From a virus: a stretch of DNA of 21,487 nucleotides. The DNA lies in IMG/VR virus record IMGVR_UViG_3300025930_000237, positions 1 through 21,487 of that record, one strand, 5' to 3'. The translations under genes were made by a program, and so were the position numbers. A model generated the notes under the pieces. That model was not told the DNA's origin and ran no database searches. It saw only the letters and a program-made list of their open reading frames with translations. Positions 11,296-18,708 of this stretch are shown here, one piece after another. How positions within the stretch are numbered: the first letter of the stretch is position 1; each line of letters begins with the position of its first letter.

Positions 11296-11803
11296 AAACA
11301 ACCAAGGGCAAGAATTCGAGCAAGTAATTGAATGGGCGAATATGAGTTATTACTTGAAGCGTGAAGCGGTGATACAAAAAATAGCCGTGCCGTGGAAAGT
11401 AGAACGCCGCTTTGATTATGTGAGCAATTCAAATACAATCGTTTCAGCTTATCCCGAAAAGAAAAGTACGGTGGATTTTGGCGGAACGGCTAGAGGCTTT
11501 TCGATTTGGTTCGATGCCAAAGCGACCAAGAACAAAACAAACTTTCCTTTGGCGAATTTAAAGAGTCACCAAATAGATTATTTACAGCGTGTGCATGAGC
11601 AAGGCGGCAAAGCGTTTTGGCTTATCTTTTCGCAAACAGAAAATAAGACATGGCTATTGTGGCAACACATGTTAGACAAGTTCATGGAAGACTATAAAAG
11701 AAAGTCTATTCCTTTTTCTTGGCTTGACGAAAACGCGCCGCTTTGCTATCCGAGCAAAGACAATGCCCTAGATTATTTAGCCGAGGTTTTCAGAAATGAA
11801 TGA
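11288..11803 (+). CDS. RecU-like Holliday junction resolvase
   Basis: A 171-residue protein resembling RecU, the Gram-positive Holliday junction resolvase with a PD-(D/E)XK nuclease fold. Markers: EQVIEWANMSYYLK (11-24), PEKKSTVDFGGTARG (56-70, with Asp63), FDAKAT (75-80) as the variant of the E-x-K catalytic pair with Asp77 and Lys79, then NFPLANLKSHQIDYLQ (85-100) and GKAFWLIF. It would cut recombination or replication junctions before packaging. I use ATG 11288, which has AGGGA about 9 bases upstream, rather than the TTG at 11279. It overlaps both neighbours by 8 bases. Confidence 0.87.
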   Translation: MFENNQGQEFEQVIEWANMSYYLKREAVIQKIAVPWKVERRFDYVSNSNTIVSAYPEKKSTVDFGGTARGFSIWFDAKATKNKTNFPLANLKSHQIDYLQRVHEQGGKAFWLIFSQTENKTWLLWQHMLDKFMEDYKRKSIPFSWLDENAPLCYPSKDNALDYLAEVFRNE

Positions 11804-12173
11804 GCTACTTTTTAACCGTGAATTACTAAGAGATATTATGTTAACAGGCGTAAGGATTTTACGCGATAACTTTTGTTACACCTACGAAACCGCGCAAATT
11901 TTTGGGAATGCCTTTGTAACCAACATGAATAAAGAGCACATGTATTATGTGATGAATTGGAGCGATGAACACAAGCTTTTTATCCATGAGTGGGAAGGCG
12001 CAAAAGATAAATTTACAACCTACGTTGCCGGCTTACAGCTATTCGACACATTGACCGCACACATGAATTTTAGCGATGAAGAACTAAAGCAATTCCAAAA
12101 CATTTTCACAAAATATGTGAAAGTAGTTGAGCCGCATGAGTATACAGAAAATGAAAGACGAACGAACGATTGA
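11796..12173 (+). CDS. Hypothetical protein (125 aa)
   Basis: Not recognised. A soluble mixed-fold protein, helical in the first 45 residues, with HEWEGAKDKFTTYVAGLQLF in the middle and an acidic C-terminus. It overlaps the resolvase gene by 8 bases and the regulator gene by about 38 bases, so it is read from the same message. Small genes of unknown role are common here between replication genes and the late regulator. Confidence 0.7.
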   Translation: MNELLFNRELLRDIMLTGVRILRDNFCYTYETAQIFGNAFVTNMNKEHMYYVMNWSDEHKLFIHEWEGAKDKFTTYVAGLQLFDTLTAHMNFSDEELKQFQNIFTKYVKVVEPHEYTENERRTND

Positions 12174-12588
12174 AAGCCATTTAAGGCATTACATGACCTA
12201 CAGAACCGGCATTATTAATTGCCAAAAACAATTAGATTACATCATGCCGAACATGACCGCACATTATGACTTTGTAGGGGGTTCGACATTTCACATAAGC
12301 AACAGCACCGAGAAAGTAGCAATAGACCGCATAGAAAGCAAACGCGCATTAGATTTACATGAAACGATTCAGCGCTATTTGATTATTGTACAAAGCATCG
12401 AAAATGCACTAGGCGATTTAAAAAATCAAGAACGCGAATTTATAGAACACCGTTACTTTAATTGCATGAGCATACAGGAAGTAAAATTGGTAATGGGTTA
12501 CAGTGAGGAAAAGAGCATATACAGAATTAGGCGCCACGCATTAGACAAGCTATTAATAAGCCTTAATAACTTATTAAGCTTGAAATGA
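12136..12588 (+). CDS. Sigma-region-4-like late gene regulator (ArpU/RinA type)
   Basis: About 150 residues. The last 50 form a helix-turn-helix resembling sigma-70 region 4: NQEREFIEHRYFNCMSIQEV, then MGYSEEKSIYRIRRHALDKL. Proteins of this layout (ArpU, RinA and related families) sit at the end of the early region of Firmicutes phages and switch on packaging and structural genes. Its place just before the terminase cluster agrees. The start is uncertain: ATG 12136 and ATG 12151 both lack a strong ribosome site, and the longer TTG frame starts at 12127. The target promoter may be in 13841-14049. Confidence 0.78.
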   Translation: MSIQKMKDERTIESHLRHYMTYRTGIINCQKQLDYIMPNMTAHYDFVGGSTFHISNSTEKVAIDRIESKRALDLHETIQRYLIIVQSIENALGDLKNQEREFIEHRYFNCMSIQEVKLVMGYSEEKSIYRIRRHALDKLLISLNNLLSLK

Positions 12589-12600
12589 GGGGGCGCGGTA

Positions 12601-12774
12601 ATGCTACTAATATGCGACTTTTGCGATTCTATAAAAAGCGGAATCTTTAAAATAGAGGCGGCTTTCTATATCACCGAGGACGAAATTCTATTCCCAAGTG
12701 ATACAAGCCGCTATCAAAATATTTGCCTTGACTGTATGGGCGTTACTGTATGGGAGGATTTAGAAGATGATTAA
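12601..12774 (+). CDS. CxxC mini-protein 1 (57 aa)
   Basis: Fifty-seven residues beginning MLLICDFC and containing ICLDC near residues 41-45: two Cys pairs about 36 apart, a likely zinc site around an inserted beta segment. Good ribosome site (GAGGGGGCGCGGTA). Its end overlaps the next gene, which has the same Cys layout, so the two look like diverged tandem copies. Role unknown. Confidence 0.68.
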   Translation: MLLICDFCDSIKSGIFKIEAAFYITEDEILFPSDTSRYQNICLDCMGVTVWEDLEDD

Positions 12775-12943
12775 ATGTGATTTTTGTGGGCGCGAATATA
12801 TGACAGGCATAAGCTTGCCGGTTACGGTGACTTATGACGAAACCACAACCACAATAGAGCAAGGAACAGACCGCAACACCATTTGCACGCCATGTTTAGG
12901 GCAAGAGGCTTATGCCGCTAACTATAACGCTACAAACGAATAG
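12767..12943 (+). CDS. CxxC mini-protein 2 (58 aa)
   Basis: Fifty-eight residues beginning MIKCDFCGRE, with ICTPC near residues 39-43. Spacing of the cysteine pairs equals that of the preceding protein; the loop between them is different and Thr-rich. GGGAGG lies about 15 bases upstream, and the frame overlaps its neighbour by 8 bases. Probably zinc-binding; function unknown. Confidence 0.68.
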   Translation: MIKCDFCGREYMTGISLPVTVTYDETTTTIEQGTDRNTICTPCLGQEAYAANYNATNE

Positions 12944-12954
12944 GAGCTAACAAC

Positions 12955-13554
12955 ATGCTTAAAAAACTAACAGCCGTTTGCTTATCGGTTTTTATTTTAG
13001 GATTTGCCACGATAGCAAGCGCAGAATATACCGTAAAAGCAGGCGACACGCTAACAGGCATTGCAAAGAAGTATGGCATGTCCTACGCGGATTTAAAAAG
13101 CCTAAACCCACAAATTAAGAACCCGAATTTAATTAAAGTGAATGACTATATAAACGTGAGAAGCGGCAACAAAGCAAAAGACCTTGTTGACTATGCACGC
13201 TCCTTACAAGATGTAACAACTTATGTTTACGGTGGACAACAAAACCAAGCGCCGCCGCTAAGAACTGATTGTAGCGGATGGACGCAATATATTTATAAAA
13301 AGTTTGGCGTGAACTTGCCGCGTGTGAGCCGTGACCAAGCGAGAGTGGGCACACCTGTAAAGTTTGCGGATATGAGAGCCGGCGACTTAATGTTTTTTAG
13401 CACAAGAGCCGACCACGTTATAACGCATGTAGGAATATACATGGGAGGAAACTATTGGATCTCGAATTTGTCAACTGGTAAAGATGTCCGTATTTTCTCA
13501 ACCTTTGGCACGTGGACAAAAACCTATTTCCAATGGGCTACACGTGTGCTATGA
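12955..13554 (+). CDS. Secreted LysM-NlpC/P60 peptidoglycan hydrolase
   Basis: A 199-residue exported cell-wall protein. Signal peptide about 1-23 (MLKKLTAVCLSVFILGFATI). One LysM about 25-69 (YTVKAGDTLTGIAKKYGM). NlpC/P60 cysteine-peptidase domain about 74-199: Cys106 in RTDCSGWTQYIY, His158 in ITHVGIYMGG. The position that is usually His in the third catalytic residue (FIHAS-type motif) reads WISNLS, so Ser170 or Asn171 may stand in. Such enzymes cut the peptide links of peptidoglycan. With a signal peptide and no tail gene nearby it could help early wall remodelling or lysis; a complete lysis cassette is not visible. ATG follows TAGGAG. Confidence 0.88.
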   Translation: MLKKLTAVCLSVFILGFATIASAEYTVKAGDTLTGIAKKYGMSYADLKSLNPQIKNPNLIKVNDYINVRSGNKAKDLVDYARSLQDVTTYVYGGQQNQAPPLRTDCSGWTQYIYKKFGVNLPRVSRDQARVGTPVKFADMRAGDLMFFSTRADHVITHVGIYMGGNYWISNLSTGKDVRIFSTFGTWTKTYFQWATRVL

Positions 13555-13646
13555 GAGCATATGAGATTTTAGGCGGCATTGTATTAGGCTACTTTGGTAG
13601 CGTGTTTTTACAAGCCGTGAAAGAGCTTATAAAGTTATGGATATAA
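13551..13646 (+). CDS. Membrane micropeptide (31 aa)
   Basis: Thirty-one residues, mostly one hydrophobic helix (ILGGIVLGYFGSVFLQAV). The ATG overlaps the stop of the cell-wall hydrolase (ATGA), so translation is coupled. It resembles a tiny holin-like or helper peptide. Too short for a family match; only the position and hydrophobicity support it. Confidence 0.5.
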   Translation: MRAYEILGGIVLGYFGSVFLQAVKELIKLWI

Positions 13647-13747
13647 AAGAGTTAACAATAATTTTTAACGTGCTCATAACCTGTTTTAATGCGGTTATGG
13701 GCGTTATTAACTATAGGCTAGGCAAACAACGAACAAAAGGAGAATGA
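13637..13747 (+). CDS. Membrane micropeptide (36 aa)
   Basis: Thirty-six residues with a hydrophobic stretch TIIFNVLITCFNAVMGVI and a basic tail. It overlaps the previous micropeptide by 10 bases and is followed at once by an AAAGGAG for the next gene. A possible small holin or antiholin partner; inference from size and neighbours only. Confidence 0.5.
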   Translation: MDIKELTIIFNVLITCFNAVMGVINYRLGKQRTKGE

Positions 13748-13750
13748 GCC

Positions 13751-13840
13751 ATGAGCAAAAGCAAGCGTAAAAGAAGACGTAAGAACATTTATTTTCAGCC
13801 GAAAATGTTAATTGGACAAGTAAAAAAGTTTCACATTTAA
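13751..13840 (+). CDS. Very basic micropeptide (29 aa)
   Basis: Twenty-nine residues, starting MSKSKRKRRRKNIYF: nine of the first twelve after Met are Lys/Arg/Ser. The ATG has AAAGGAGAATGAGCC before it. It may bind DNA or RNA, e.g. at the packaging site 13841-14049. No family known. Confidence 0.5.
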   Translation: MSKSKRKRRRKNIYFQPKMLIGQVKKFHI

Positions 13841-14049
13841 GAAAAAAGGGCGCTATGACAGGTTTTTGACAGTAAAAGTACCATATAAATCATGGTTTTA
13901 TTGGCTAGAATAGAGAATAGGCGCAAAGCGGTAAGCCCTTTCCTGCTTTGCTTTAATCTTTCTTTGGCTTGTAAAGCTTCTATATCCCTTTGTTAGCAAC
14001 CGGCACACAAGCTTGGTTGCTTTGTTTTTTCTAAGGAGGTACAGACACC
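13841..14049. other. Non-coding region before terminase; candidate packaging site
   Basis: 209 bases with no gene. It holds TTGACA (13866) without a clear -10 at the right distance, a GCAAAGC (13923-13929) / GCTTTGC (13945-13951) stem followed by T-rich sequence, and the terminator at 13995. In phages of this type the cos or pac site and the late promoter commonly lie just before the small terminase gene, so this is the natural candidate for both; no cos sequence can be proven by eye. Confidence 0.4.
13995..14030 (+). terminator. Intrinsic terminator before terminase
   Basis: AGCAACC (13995-14001) pairs with GGTTGCT (14015-14021) around a 13-base loop, followed by TTGTTTTTT. It ends only about 19 bases before the terminase small subunit gene, so late transcription must start inside the loop-to-gene gap or read through. 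Confidence 0.7.
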
Positions 14050-14520
14050 ATGAGCACCACAAAAAAACGTGGAAGACCAAATAAACTTACTAAAGAATTA
14101 CAAGATAAATTATGCGGCTATATTGCCGAGGGAAATTATTTAGATACAGCTTGCCGCTTATCCGGCATTGATTACGCAACTATGCGCCGTTGGATATTGC
14201 AGGGCGAGCAAGACATGAGCGGCAAGTTTTTTGAATTTCAAGAAGCAGTACAACAAGCCGAGGCGGTAGCAGAAGCGGAACGAGTTAGATTGATTTTAAA
14301 AGCCGGTAAATACGATGATTGGAAAGCGAACGCATGGTATTTAGAGCGTAAATATCCCGAACGTTGGGGAAGGAAAGAGCGCATAGACGCCCATGTGACA
14401 AGTGAGCACACCGAACGCAAAGAAATGCTAATAGAACACCAAATAGAAACAGACCCACAAACGGTTGAATTAGTGCGCCAGTTATGGAGAAGGCAACAAT
14501 CATTGGAGCAAAACGAATGA
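14050..14520 (+). CDS. terS: Terminase small subunit
   Basis: A 156-residue DNA-recognition subunit of the packaging motor. The N-terminal helix-turn-helix domain (KKRGRPNKLTKELQDKL, then GNYLDTACRLSGIDYATMRR) followed by a coiled segment FFEFQEAVQQAEAVAEAERV and YLERKYPERWGRKERID is typical. It binds the packaging site on phage DNA and passes it to the large subunit. Strong ribosome site AAGGAGGT. Its stop overlaps the large-subunit start (ATGA). Confidence 0.9.
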   Translation: MSTTKKRGRPNKLTKELQDKLCGYIAEGNYLDTACRLSGIDYATMRRWILQGEQDMSGKFFEFQEAVQQAEAVAEAERVRLILKAGKYDDWKANAWYLERKYPERWGRKERIDAHVTSEHTERKEMLIEHQIETDPQTVELVRQLWRRQQSLEQNE

Positions 14521-15887
14521 TAAGCGCAAAAGACCAAGAATTATATATAAGGGCGGCGGCACGTAAAGACTACGCTTTTTATTGTGAATTGGTGCATAAC
14601 GGTAGATATATACCGGCTAGGCACCATTTTTTGTTGTGCGATGCCGTACACCGCATATGTGAAGGCAAGCTAAAAAAGTTAATGGTTTTTATGCCGCCGC
14701 GACATGGTAAAAGTCAAACGATAACGGAAACATTGCCGAGCTATTTAAACGGCAAATTCCCAAATAAAAAAGTAATGACCATTTCATACGGTGACAGCCT
14801 AGCAAAAGAGTTTGGACGAAAGAACCGGCAAAAGGTAAAAGAATACGGCAAAGAGATTTTTAATGTTGAGCTTGACCCTGCTAATAAGTCTATGAGCGAT
14901 TACACAATCAAAGACAAGTTGGGCGGCTCTTATTTTAGTTCTATCTTGGGCGGCGTGACTGGACGCGGCGCACACTATTTAATTATTGATGACCCGATAA
15001 AAACACGCCAAGAAGCAGAAAGCGAAACATACCGCAACCGTGTTTGGGAAGAGTACCAAAGTTCACTAAGTACGCGTTTAATGCCAAACGGTGTAACGAT
15101 TGTGATTCTCACACGTTGGCACCATGACGACTTAGCCGGACGCATTCTAGCCAGTGAGCCGGACGAATGGGAAGTTATAAGCCTGCCTGCAATAGCAGAA
15201 GAAAACGACCTATTAGGGCGTGAAGAGGGCGAGCCTCTTTGGTCTGAATTTGGCTATGACAATGAATGGGCAGCAAAGAAAAAAGTGGAAGTTGGTAGCA
15301 AGGTTTGGTACAGCCTTTTTCAACAGCGACCCACACCGGATAGCGGCGATGTATTCAAGCGTGAATGGATTCAATTCTACAAGACATTGCCACAGTTAGA
15401 CGAACAATTAATAAGCGTGGACGCCTCTTTTAAAGACAAAAAAACAAGTGATTTTTGTGTGCTCCAAGCATGGGGCAAGAAGGGCGCGAACAAATATCTT
15501 ATAGACCAAGTGAGAGACAGAATGAACTTTCCACAAACCGTTGCCGCTATCCGTACTTTTTCCGCTAAACATCCAAAGGCTCATACAAAGCTAGTTGAAG
15601 ATAAAGCAAACGGAACGGCAATAATTGACTATTTAAAGAAAGAGATTAGTGGAATGATACCTATTGAGCCAATGGGCGGCAAAACCGTGCGAGCGGATGC
15701 CATAAGCCCACAATGGGAAGCAGGCAATGTATTTTTACCGCATCCGAGCATATGCCCTTGGATTAATGATTTTATCGAGGAATTAATTCAGTTTCCAGCC
15801 GGAAAGCATGACGATATGGTAGATGCAATGAGCCAAGCCCTTACACGTTGGCAAACCGCTATTAATTTCTTTATAGGAAGGGCGTAA
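14517..15887 (+). CDS. terL: Terminase large subunit
   Basis: 456 residues: ATPase and nuclease of the packaging motor. Walker A PPRHGKS (60-66), Walker B LIIDDP (155-160), then the motor's coupling region TRWHHDD. RNase-H-like nuclease: Asp302 in SVDASF, Glu361 in VEDKANG and the acidic cluster KHDDMVDAM (430-438). Start chosen at 14517, where GGAG lies 8 bases upstream and the ATG overlaps the small-subunit stop; a 33-base longer frame exists. Length and motifs are complete. Confidence 0.95.
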   Translation: MISAKDQELYIRAAARKDYAFYCELVHNGRYIPARHHFLLCDAVHRICEGKLKKLMVFMPPRHGKSQTITETLPSYLNGKFPNKKVMTISYGDSLAKEFGRKNRQKVKEYGKEIFNVELDPANKSMSDYTIKDKLGGSYFSSILGGVTGRGAHYLIIDDPIKTRQEAESETYRNRVWEEYQSSLSTRLMPNGVTIVILTRWHHDDLAGRILASEPDEWEVISLPAIAEENDLLGREEGEPLWSEFGYDNEWAAKKKVEVGSKVWYSLFQQRPTPDSGDVFKREWIQFYKTLPQLDEQLISVDASFKDKKTSDFCVLQAWGKKGANKYLIDQVRDRMNFPQTVAAIRTFSAKHPKAHTKLVEDKANGTAIIDYLKKEISGMIPIEPMGGKTVRADAISPQWEAGNVFLPHPSICPWINDFIEELIQFPAGKHDDMVDAMSQALTRWQTAINFFIGRA

Positions 15888-15892
15888 CTATC

Positions 15893-16066
15893 TTGTTTGA
15901 AACATTAGACGAAGGCGCTAAAAAAGCCTTTGAAGAGCTAACAGAAAACGCACAAGTAGCATTTGGATTTAGCAAGTATTCTTTCTTGCATGGGTGGAGC
16001 CTTTTATTTTTGGTTGTAGCCGTGGCAATTGTGTTTGCATTGATTTTAAACAACAAGGATGATTGA
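15893..16066 (+). CDS. Single-span membrane protein (57 aa), TTG start
   Basis: Fifty-seven residues: an acidic N-terminal helix (MFETLDEGAKKAFEELTENA), then one membrane span about 34-51 (WSLLFLVVAVAIVFALIL) and a short charged tail. TTG at 15893 follows AGGAAGGG. First of three small membrane proteins between the terminase and portal genes. Not recognised; holin-like or a membrane-attached head-assembly factor are possible. Confidence 0.6.
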   Translation: MFETLDEGAKKAFEELTENAQVAFGFSKYSFLHGWSLLFLVVAVAIVFALILNNKDD

Positions 16067-16068
16067 CC

Positions 16069-16248
16069 ATGTTTGACTATTTCAAGCATTGTCTACAGGA
16101 TTTTAACGTTTTCATGTTCCTTGCTATTGTGATAGTCAATACAGCACTAAGCAAAGCAAATAGCACCAAGCTTTTAAAAGAGCAAAGCCAAGAACTGTAT
16201 AACGAAATCGAAGAAATAAAAGACGAAATAAGAGAGTGTAGAAAATGA
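16069..16248 (+). CDS. Single-span membrane protein with coiled coil (59 aa)
   Basis: Fifty-nine residues: N-terminal hydrophobic segment about 11-27 (FNVFMFLAIVIVNTALS) and a charged coiled coil from 30 to 58 (EQSQELYNEIEEIKDEIRE). AAGGATG lies about 9 bases before ATG 16069. The end overlaps the next start (ATGA). A membrane-anchored coiled coil is reminiscent of small holin-associated or spanin-like proteins, without proof. Confidence 0.6.
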   Translation: MFDYFKHCLQDFNVFMFLAIVIVNTALSKANSTKLLKEQSQELYNEIEEIKDEIRECRK

Positions 16249-16517
16249 GTGAAACTATCACATTAACCATTATCGAATTTATAGCAAGCGTCATTGTTGA
16301 AGGTGTTATATTAGCCGGCATCTTTTCACATATAAGCAACCAAGCGCAAACCAAACAGCAACAGAACTTGCAACAAGAAATGAATAACATAGAAATCCAA
16401 AACAAGTTTATTTATACACAGTTGCAAGCCGAGATACACCGAGCCAAGCAAGACATACTAAGCGAAATAAAAGAGTCTCAACAGAATAATAAACAGGCGC
16501 CGACCCACAATGAATAG
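16245..16517 (+). CDS. Single-span membrane protein with long coiled coil (90 aa)
   Basis: Ninety residues with the hydrophobic segment LTIIEFIASVIVEGVILAGI (about 7-26), then a glutamine-rich coiled coil to residue 85. Same design as the preceding gene but longer. Its last codons are inside the terminator stem at 16497-16530. The three-gene set overlaps and is thus one transcription unit. Function unknown. Confidence 0.65.
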   Translation: MSETITLTIIEFIASVIVEGVILAGIFSHISNQAQTKQQQNLQQEMNNIEIQNKFIYTQLQAEIHRAKQDILSEIKESQQNNKQAPTHNE

Positions 16518-16530
16518 GGGGCGCTTTTTT
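16497..16530 (+). terminator. Intrinsic terminator before portal gene
   Basis: GCGCC (16497-16501) and CCC (16504-16506) pair with GGG (16517-16519) and GGCGC (16520-16524), with a two-base bulge, followed by six T. It lies over the end of the third membrane-protein gene, so portal transcription needs read-through or its own promoter, which I did not find in the 34 bases before it. Confidence 0.75.
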
Positions 16531-16564
16531 CCGTTTGTAAATATACGAAAAGGAGGGGCAAAGC

Positions 16565-18694
16565 TTGAAATTTAACCCTTTCAGAAAAAAATCAATGCGT
16601 TATAGTCAGTTGTTGCCAAGTTGGAAGACAAACCAAGACGCAAAATTTAATGATTGGACAACCGAGAAAGCCATAAGCGAGGGGCTAAAGTCTAGCACAT
16701 ATGTATATGCCTGTATTCAGTTAATTGCTAGGAGCGCGGCAAGTGTGCCGTGGTACGCGTATAGACAAAAGCGCAATGGTGATTGGCAACAAATAAAGCG
16801 GCATCCTATGGAGCTTTTAATTGAAAATCCTACGCCCTTTCACAACCGAAAAGACCTTATAGAAGGCATGGTTCACCATTTATATTTGGGCGGTAATGCC
16901 GTGTTTACAAAGGTAAGAGCCGGAGGGGTGCCGGTAGAATTGTGGCAATTGCCGCCGGATGCAATGAAGGTTATACCAAGTAAAACGGATTTTATTGACC
17001 ATTATTTATACGAGAAAGACGGCGTAAGACAGCGCTTTGAACAACGCGACATTATGCACAATAAGTTTTTAGACCCTGCAAACCCTTATTGGGGCATGGC
17101 ACCGCTACAAGCCGGAGCAAGAACGGTTGATAGTGAAGTTGAAGCCGTGCGCTTTCAAAAAGTTTCACTTCAAAACCGTGCCATTTCAGACGGTATTTTC
17201 ACATTTGAAAGCCATTTGACACGTGACCAATGGGAAGAGGCACGCCAAATGATACGCGACCAACACCAAGGCTTTGAAAATGCACGCTCGCCGTGGGTAT
17301 TAGGAGCAGGCGCCAAGTGGCAACAAATGAGCCTATCACCGGCGGAGCTAGATTTTTTAAATAGCCGCAAATTTACACGTGAAGAGATATGCACAATCTT
17401 TAATGTGCCGCCGCCGATGATTGGCGTATTAGAGAACAGCACATACAACAATATCGAAACAGCAAGGAAGATTTTTTGGCAAGACCATTTGGTGCCGCTA
17501 CTTGAAGATATTAAGAATTGCTTTAATCAGTCAATAGCGCCGGAGTTTGGGCAAGGCGTTATTTTGGATTATGACCTTTCAAACGTGGAGGCACTACAAA
17601 CAAGCAACACCGAAAAAATGGCAACAGCCGCACAGCTTTTTGCAATGGGTGTGCCGTTTAATATCATCAATCAGCGCTTAGACCTAGGCTTTGACGATAT
17701 AGAAGGCGGCGACATGGGCTATTTACCAAGCGGATTAATGCCGGCGACTATCCTAGAGAACATGGAAGACCCGACACAACAAGAAGACCCACAAACTACG
17801 CCGCCGGATGAAGAGCCGCCGCCGGATGATACAGAACAACCGGCAGACGATTCAGAAGAGCCGACACAAGCCGGAATGGGTTCATTTAATACTAAGAGTA
17901 GGGGCACCGCTCAAAATCAAAAAGCAAGCGGTTACAGTGATGCTCAAAAGGATTTTCATTTCAAGCGTATTGACCGAAAGCGTGAGCAATGGGTTTTAAA
18001 TATGACACGCAAAAGCGCCAAGCTTTTTGAAAGTGAAGGCGAGCTATTAGCCAATGCAGTTAAAAGCGGCGATTGGAAAAAAGCGCTAGAGAAGAACGCC
18101 GCCAAGTGGGAAACCTTTTTAATAGCTAGTTACACCGGCATTGTTGAAGACATTGGCGCGGCACATTATGACGACTTAACAAAGAACCATGAGCCGAGCG
18201 AATACAAAGCGTTAAGCGACTTTTTTAATCCGTACACCGAGACAATAAAAGCCTACATACGAAAGCTTGCAGGCACAAAAGTTGCAATGGTGAGCGATTG
18301 GACAAGGCAAGTCATTGGCGCAATGGTTGAAGAGGCGAACGAAGCAAACGCCACAATGGACGAACTAGCCAAGAACATTAAAGACCAATACAAAGAATTT
18401 AGCCGTTATAGAGCATACCGCATTGCAAGAACCGAGACACAAAACGCACTAGGCTATGCACAGCACCAAGCAGGCTTAAAAGCGCAAGAGGTGTTAGGGC
18501 AAACGCTTGTAGGTGAATGGTATACGAGCCTAGATGACCGCGTGCGAGATAGCCATGAAAAGATGCACGGCGAACGTGTGCCGCTTGGAGAAGCTTTTTC
18601 AAACGGCTTGAAATATGCAGGCGAATACACACAAACCGAAAAGACCGGCGAGAATATCAATTGCCGTTGCGTTATATTACATCACTTTGAATAG
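16565..18694 (+). CDS. Portal protein fused to MuF-like minor head domain
   Basis: 709 residues, nearly twice a normal portal. Residues 1-395 are an HK97-type portal: ring-forming channel for DNA entry (YVYACIQLIARSAASVPWYA near 46-65, NVPPPMIGVLENSTYNNIE near 280-298). Residues 398-435 form an acidic Pro/Asp/Glu linker. Residues about 455-709 match the Mu gpF/SPP1 gp7 minor head family: YRIARTETQNALGYAQHQAG, WYTSLDDRVRDSHEKMHGE and the closing NINCRCVI. In many phages these are separate adjacent genes, here one chain, so the minor protein would be present at portal copy number. TTG start with AAGGAGGGG upstream. Confidence 0.92.
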   Translation: MKFNPFRKKSMRYSQLLPSWKTNQDAKFNDWTTEKAISEGLKSSTYVYACIQLIARSAASVPWYAYRQKRNGDWQQIKRHPMELLIENPTPFHNRKDLIEGMVHHLYLGGNAVFTKVRAGGVPVELWQLPPDAMKVIPSKTDFIDHYLYEKDGVRQRFEQRDIMHNKFLDPANPYWGMAPLQAGARTVDSEVEAVRFQKVSLQNRAISDGIFTFESHLTRDQWEEARQMIRDQHQGFENARSPWVLGAGAKWQQMSLSPAELDFLNSRKFTREEICTIFNVPPPMIGVLENSTYNNIETARKIFWQDHLVPLLEDIKNCFNQSIAPEFGQGVILDYDLSNVEALQTSNTEKMATAAQLFAMGVPFNIINQRLDLGFDDIEGGDMGYLPSGLMPATILENMEDPTQQEDPQTTPPDEEPPPDDTEQPADDSEEPTQAGMGSFNTKSRGTAQNQKASGYSDAQKDFHFKRIDRKREQWVLNMTRKSAKLFESEGELLANAVKSGDWKKALEKNAAKWETFLIASYTGIVEDIGAAHYDDLTKNHEPSEYKALSDFFNPYTETIKAYIRKLAGTKVAMVSDWTRQVIGAMVEEANEANATMDELAKNIKDQYKEFSRYRAYRIARTETQNALGYAQHQAGLKAQEVLGQTLVGEWYTSLDDRVRDSHEKMHGERVPLGEAFSNGLKYAGEYTQTEKTGENINCRCVILHHFE

Positions 18695-18708
18695 ATGGAG
18701 GCACACGA

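Noticed and set aside
13866-13911. TTGACA promoter with TAGAAT as -10
   Set aside because: The distance between the two is far too long for a sigma-A promoter, and no -10 exists at 16-18 bases.
13923-13951. tRNA or structured RNA gene before the terminase
   Set aside because: Only a single 7-bp stem with a T-rich tail; no cloverleaf. No tRNA was recognised anywhere in the window.
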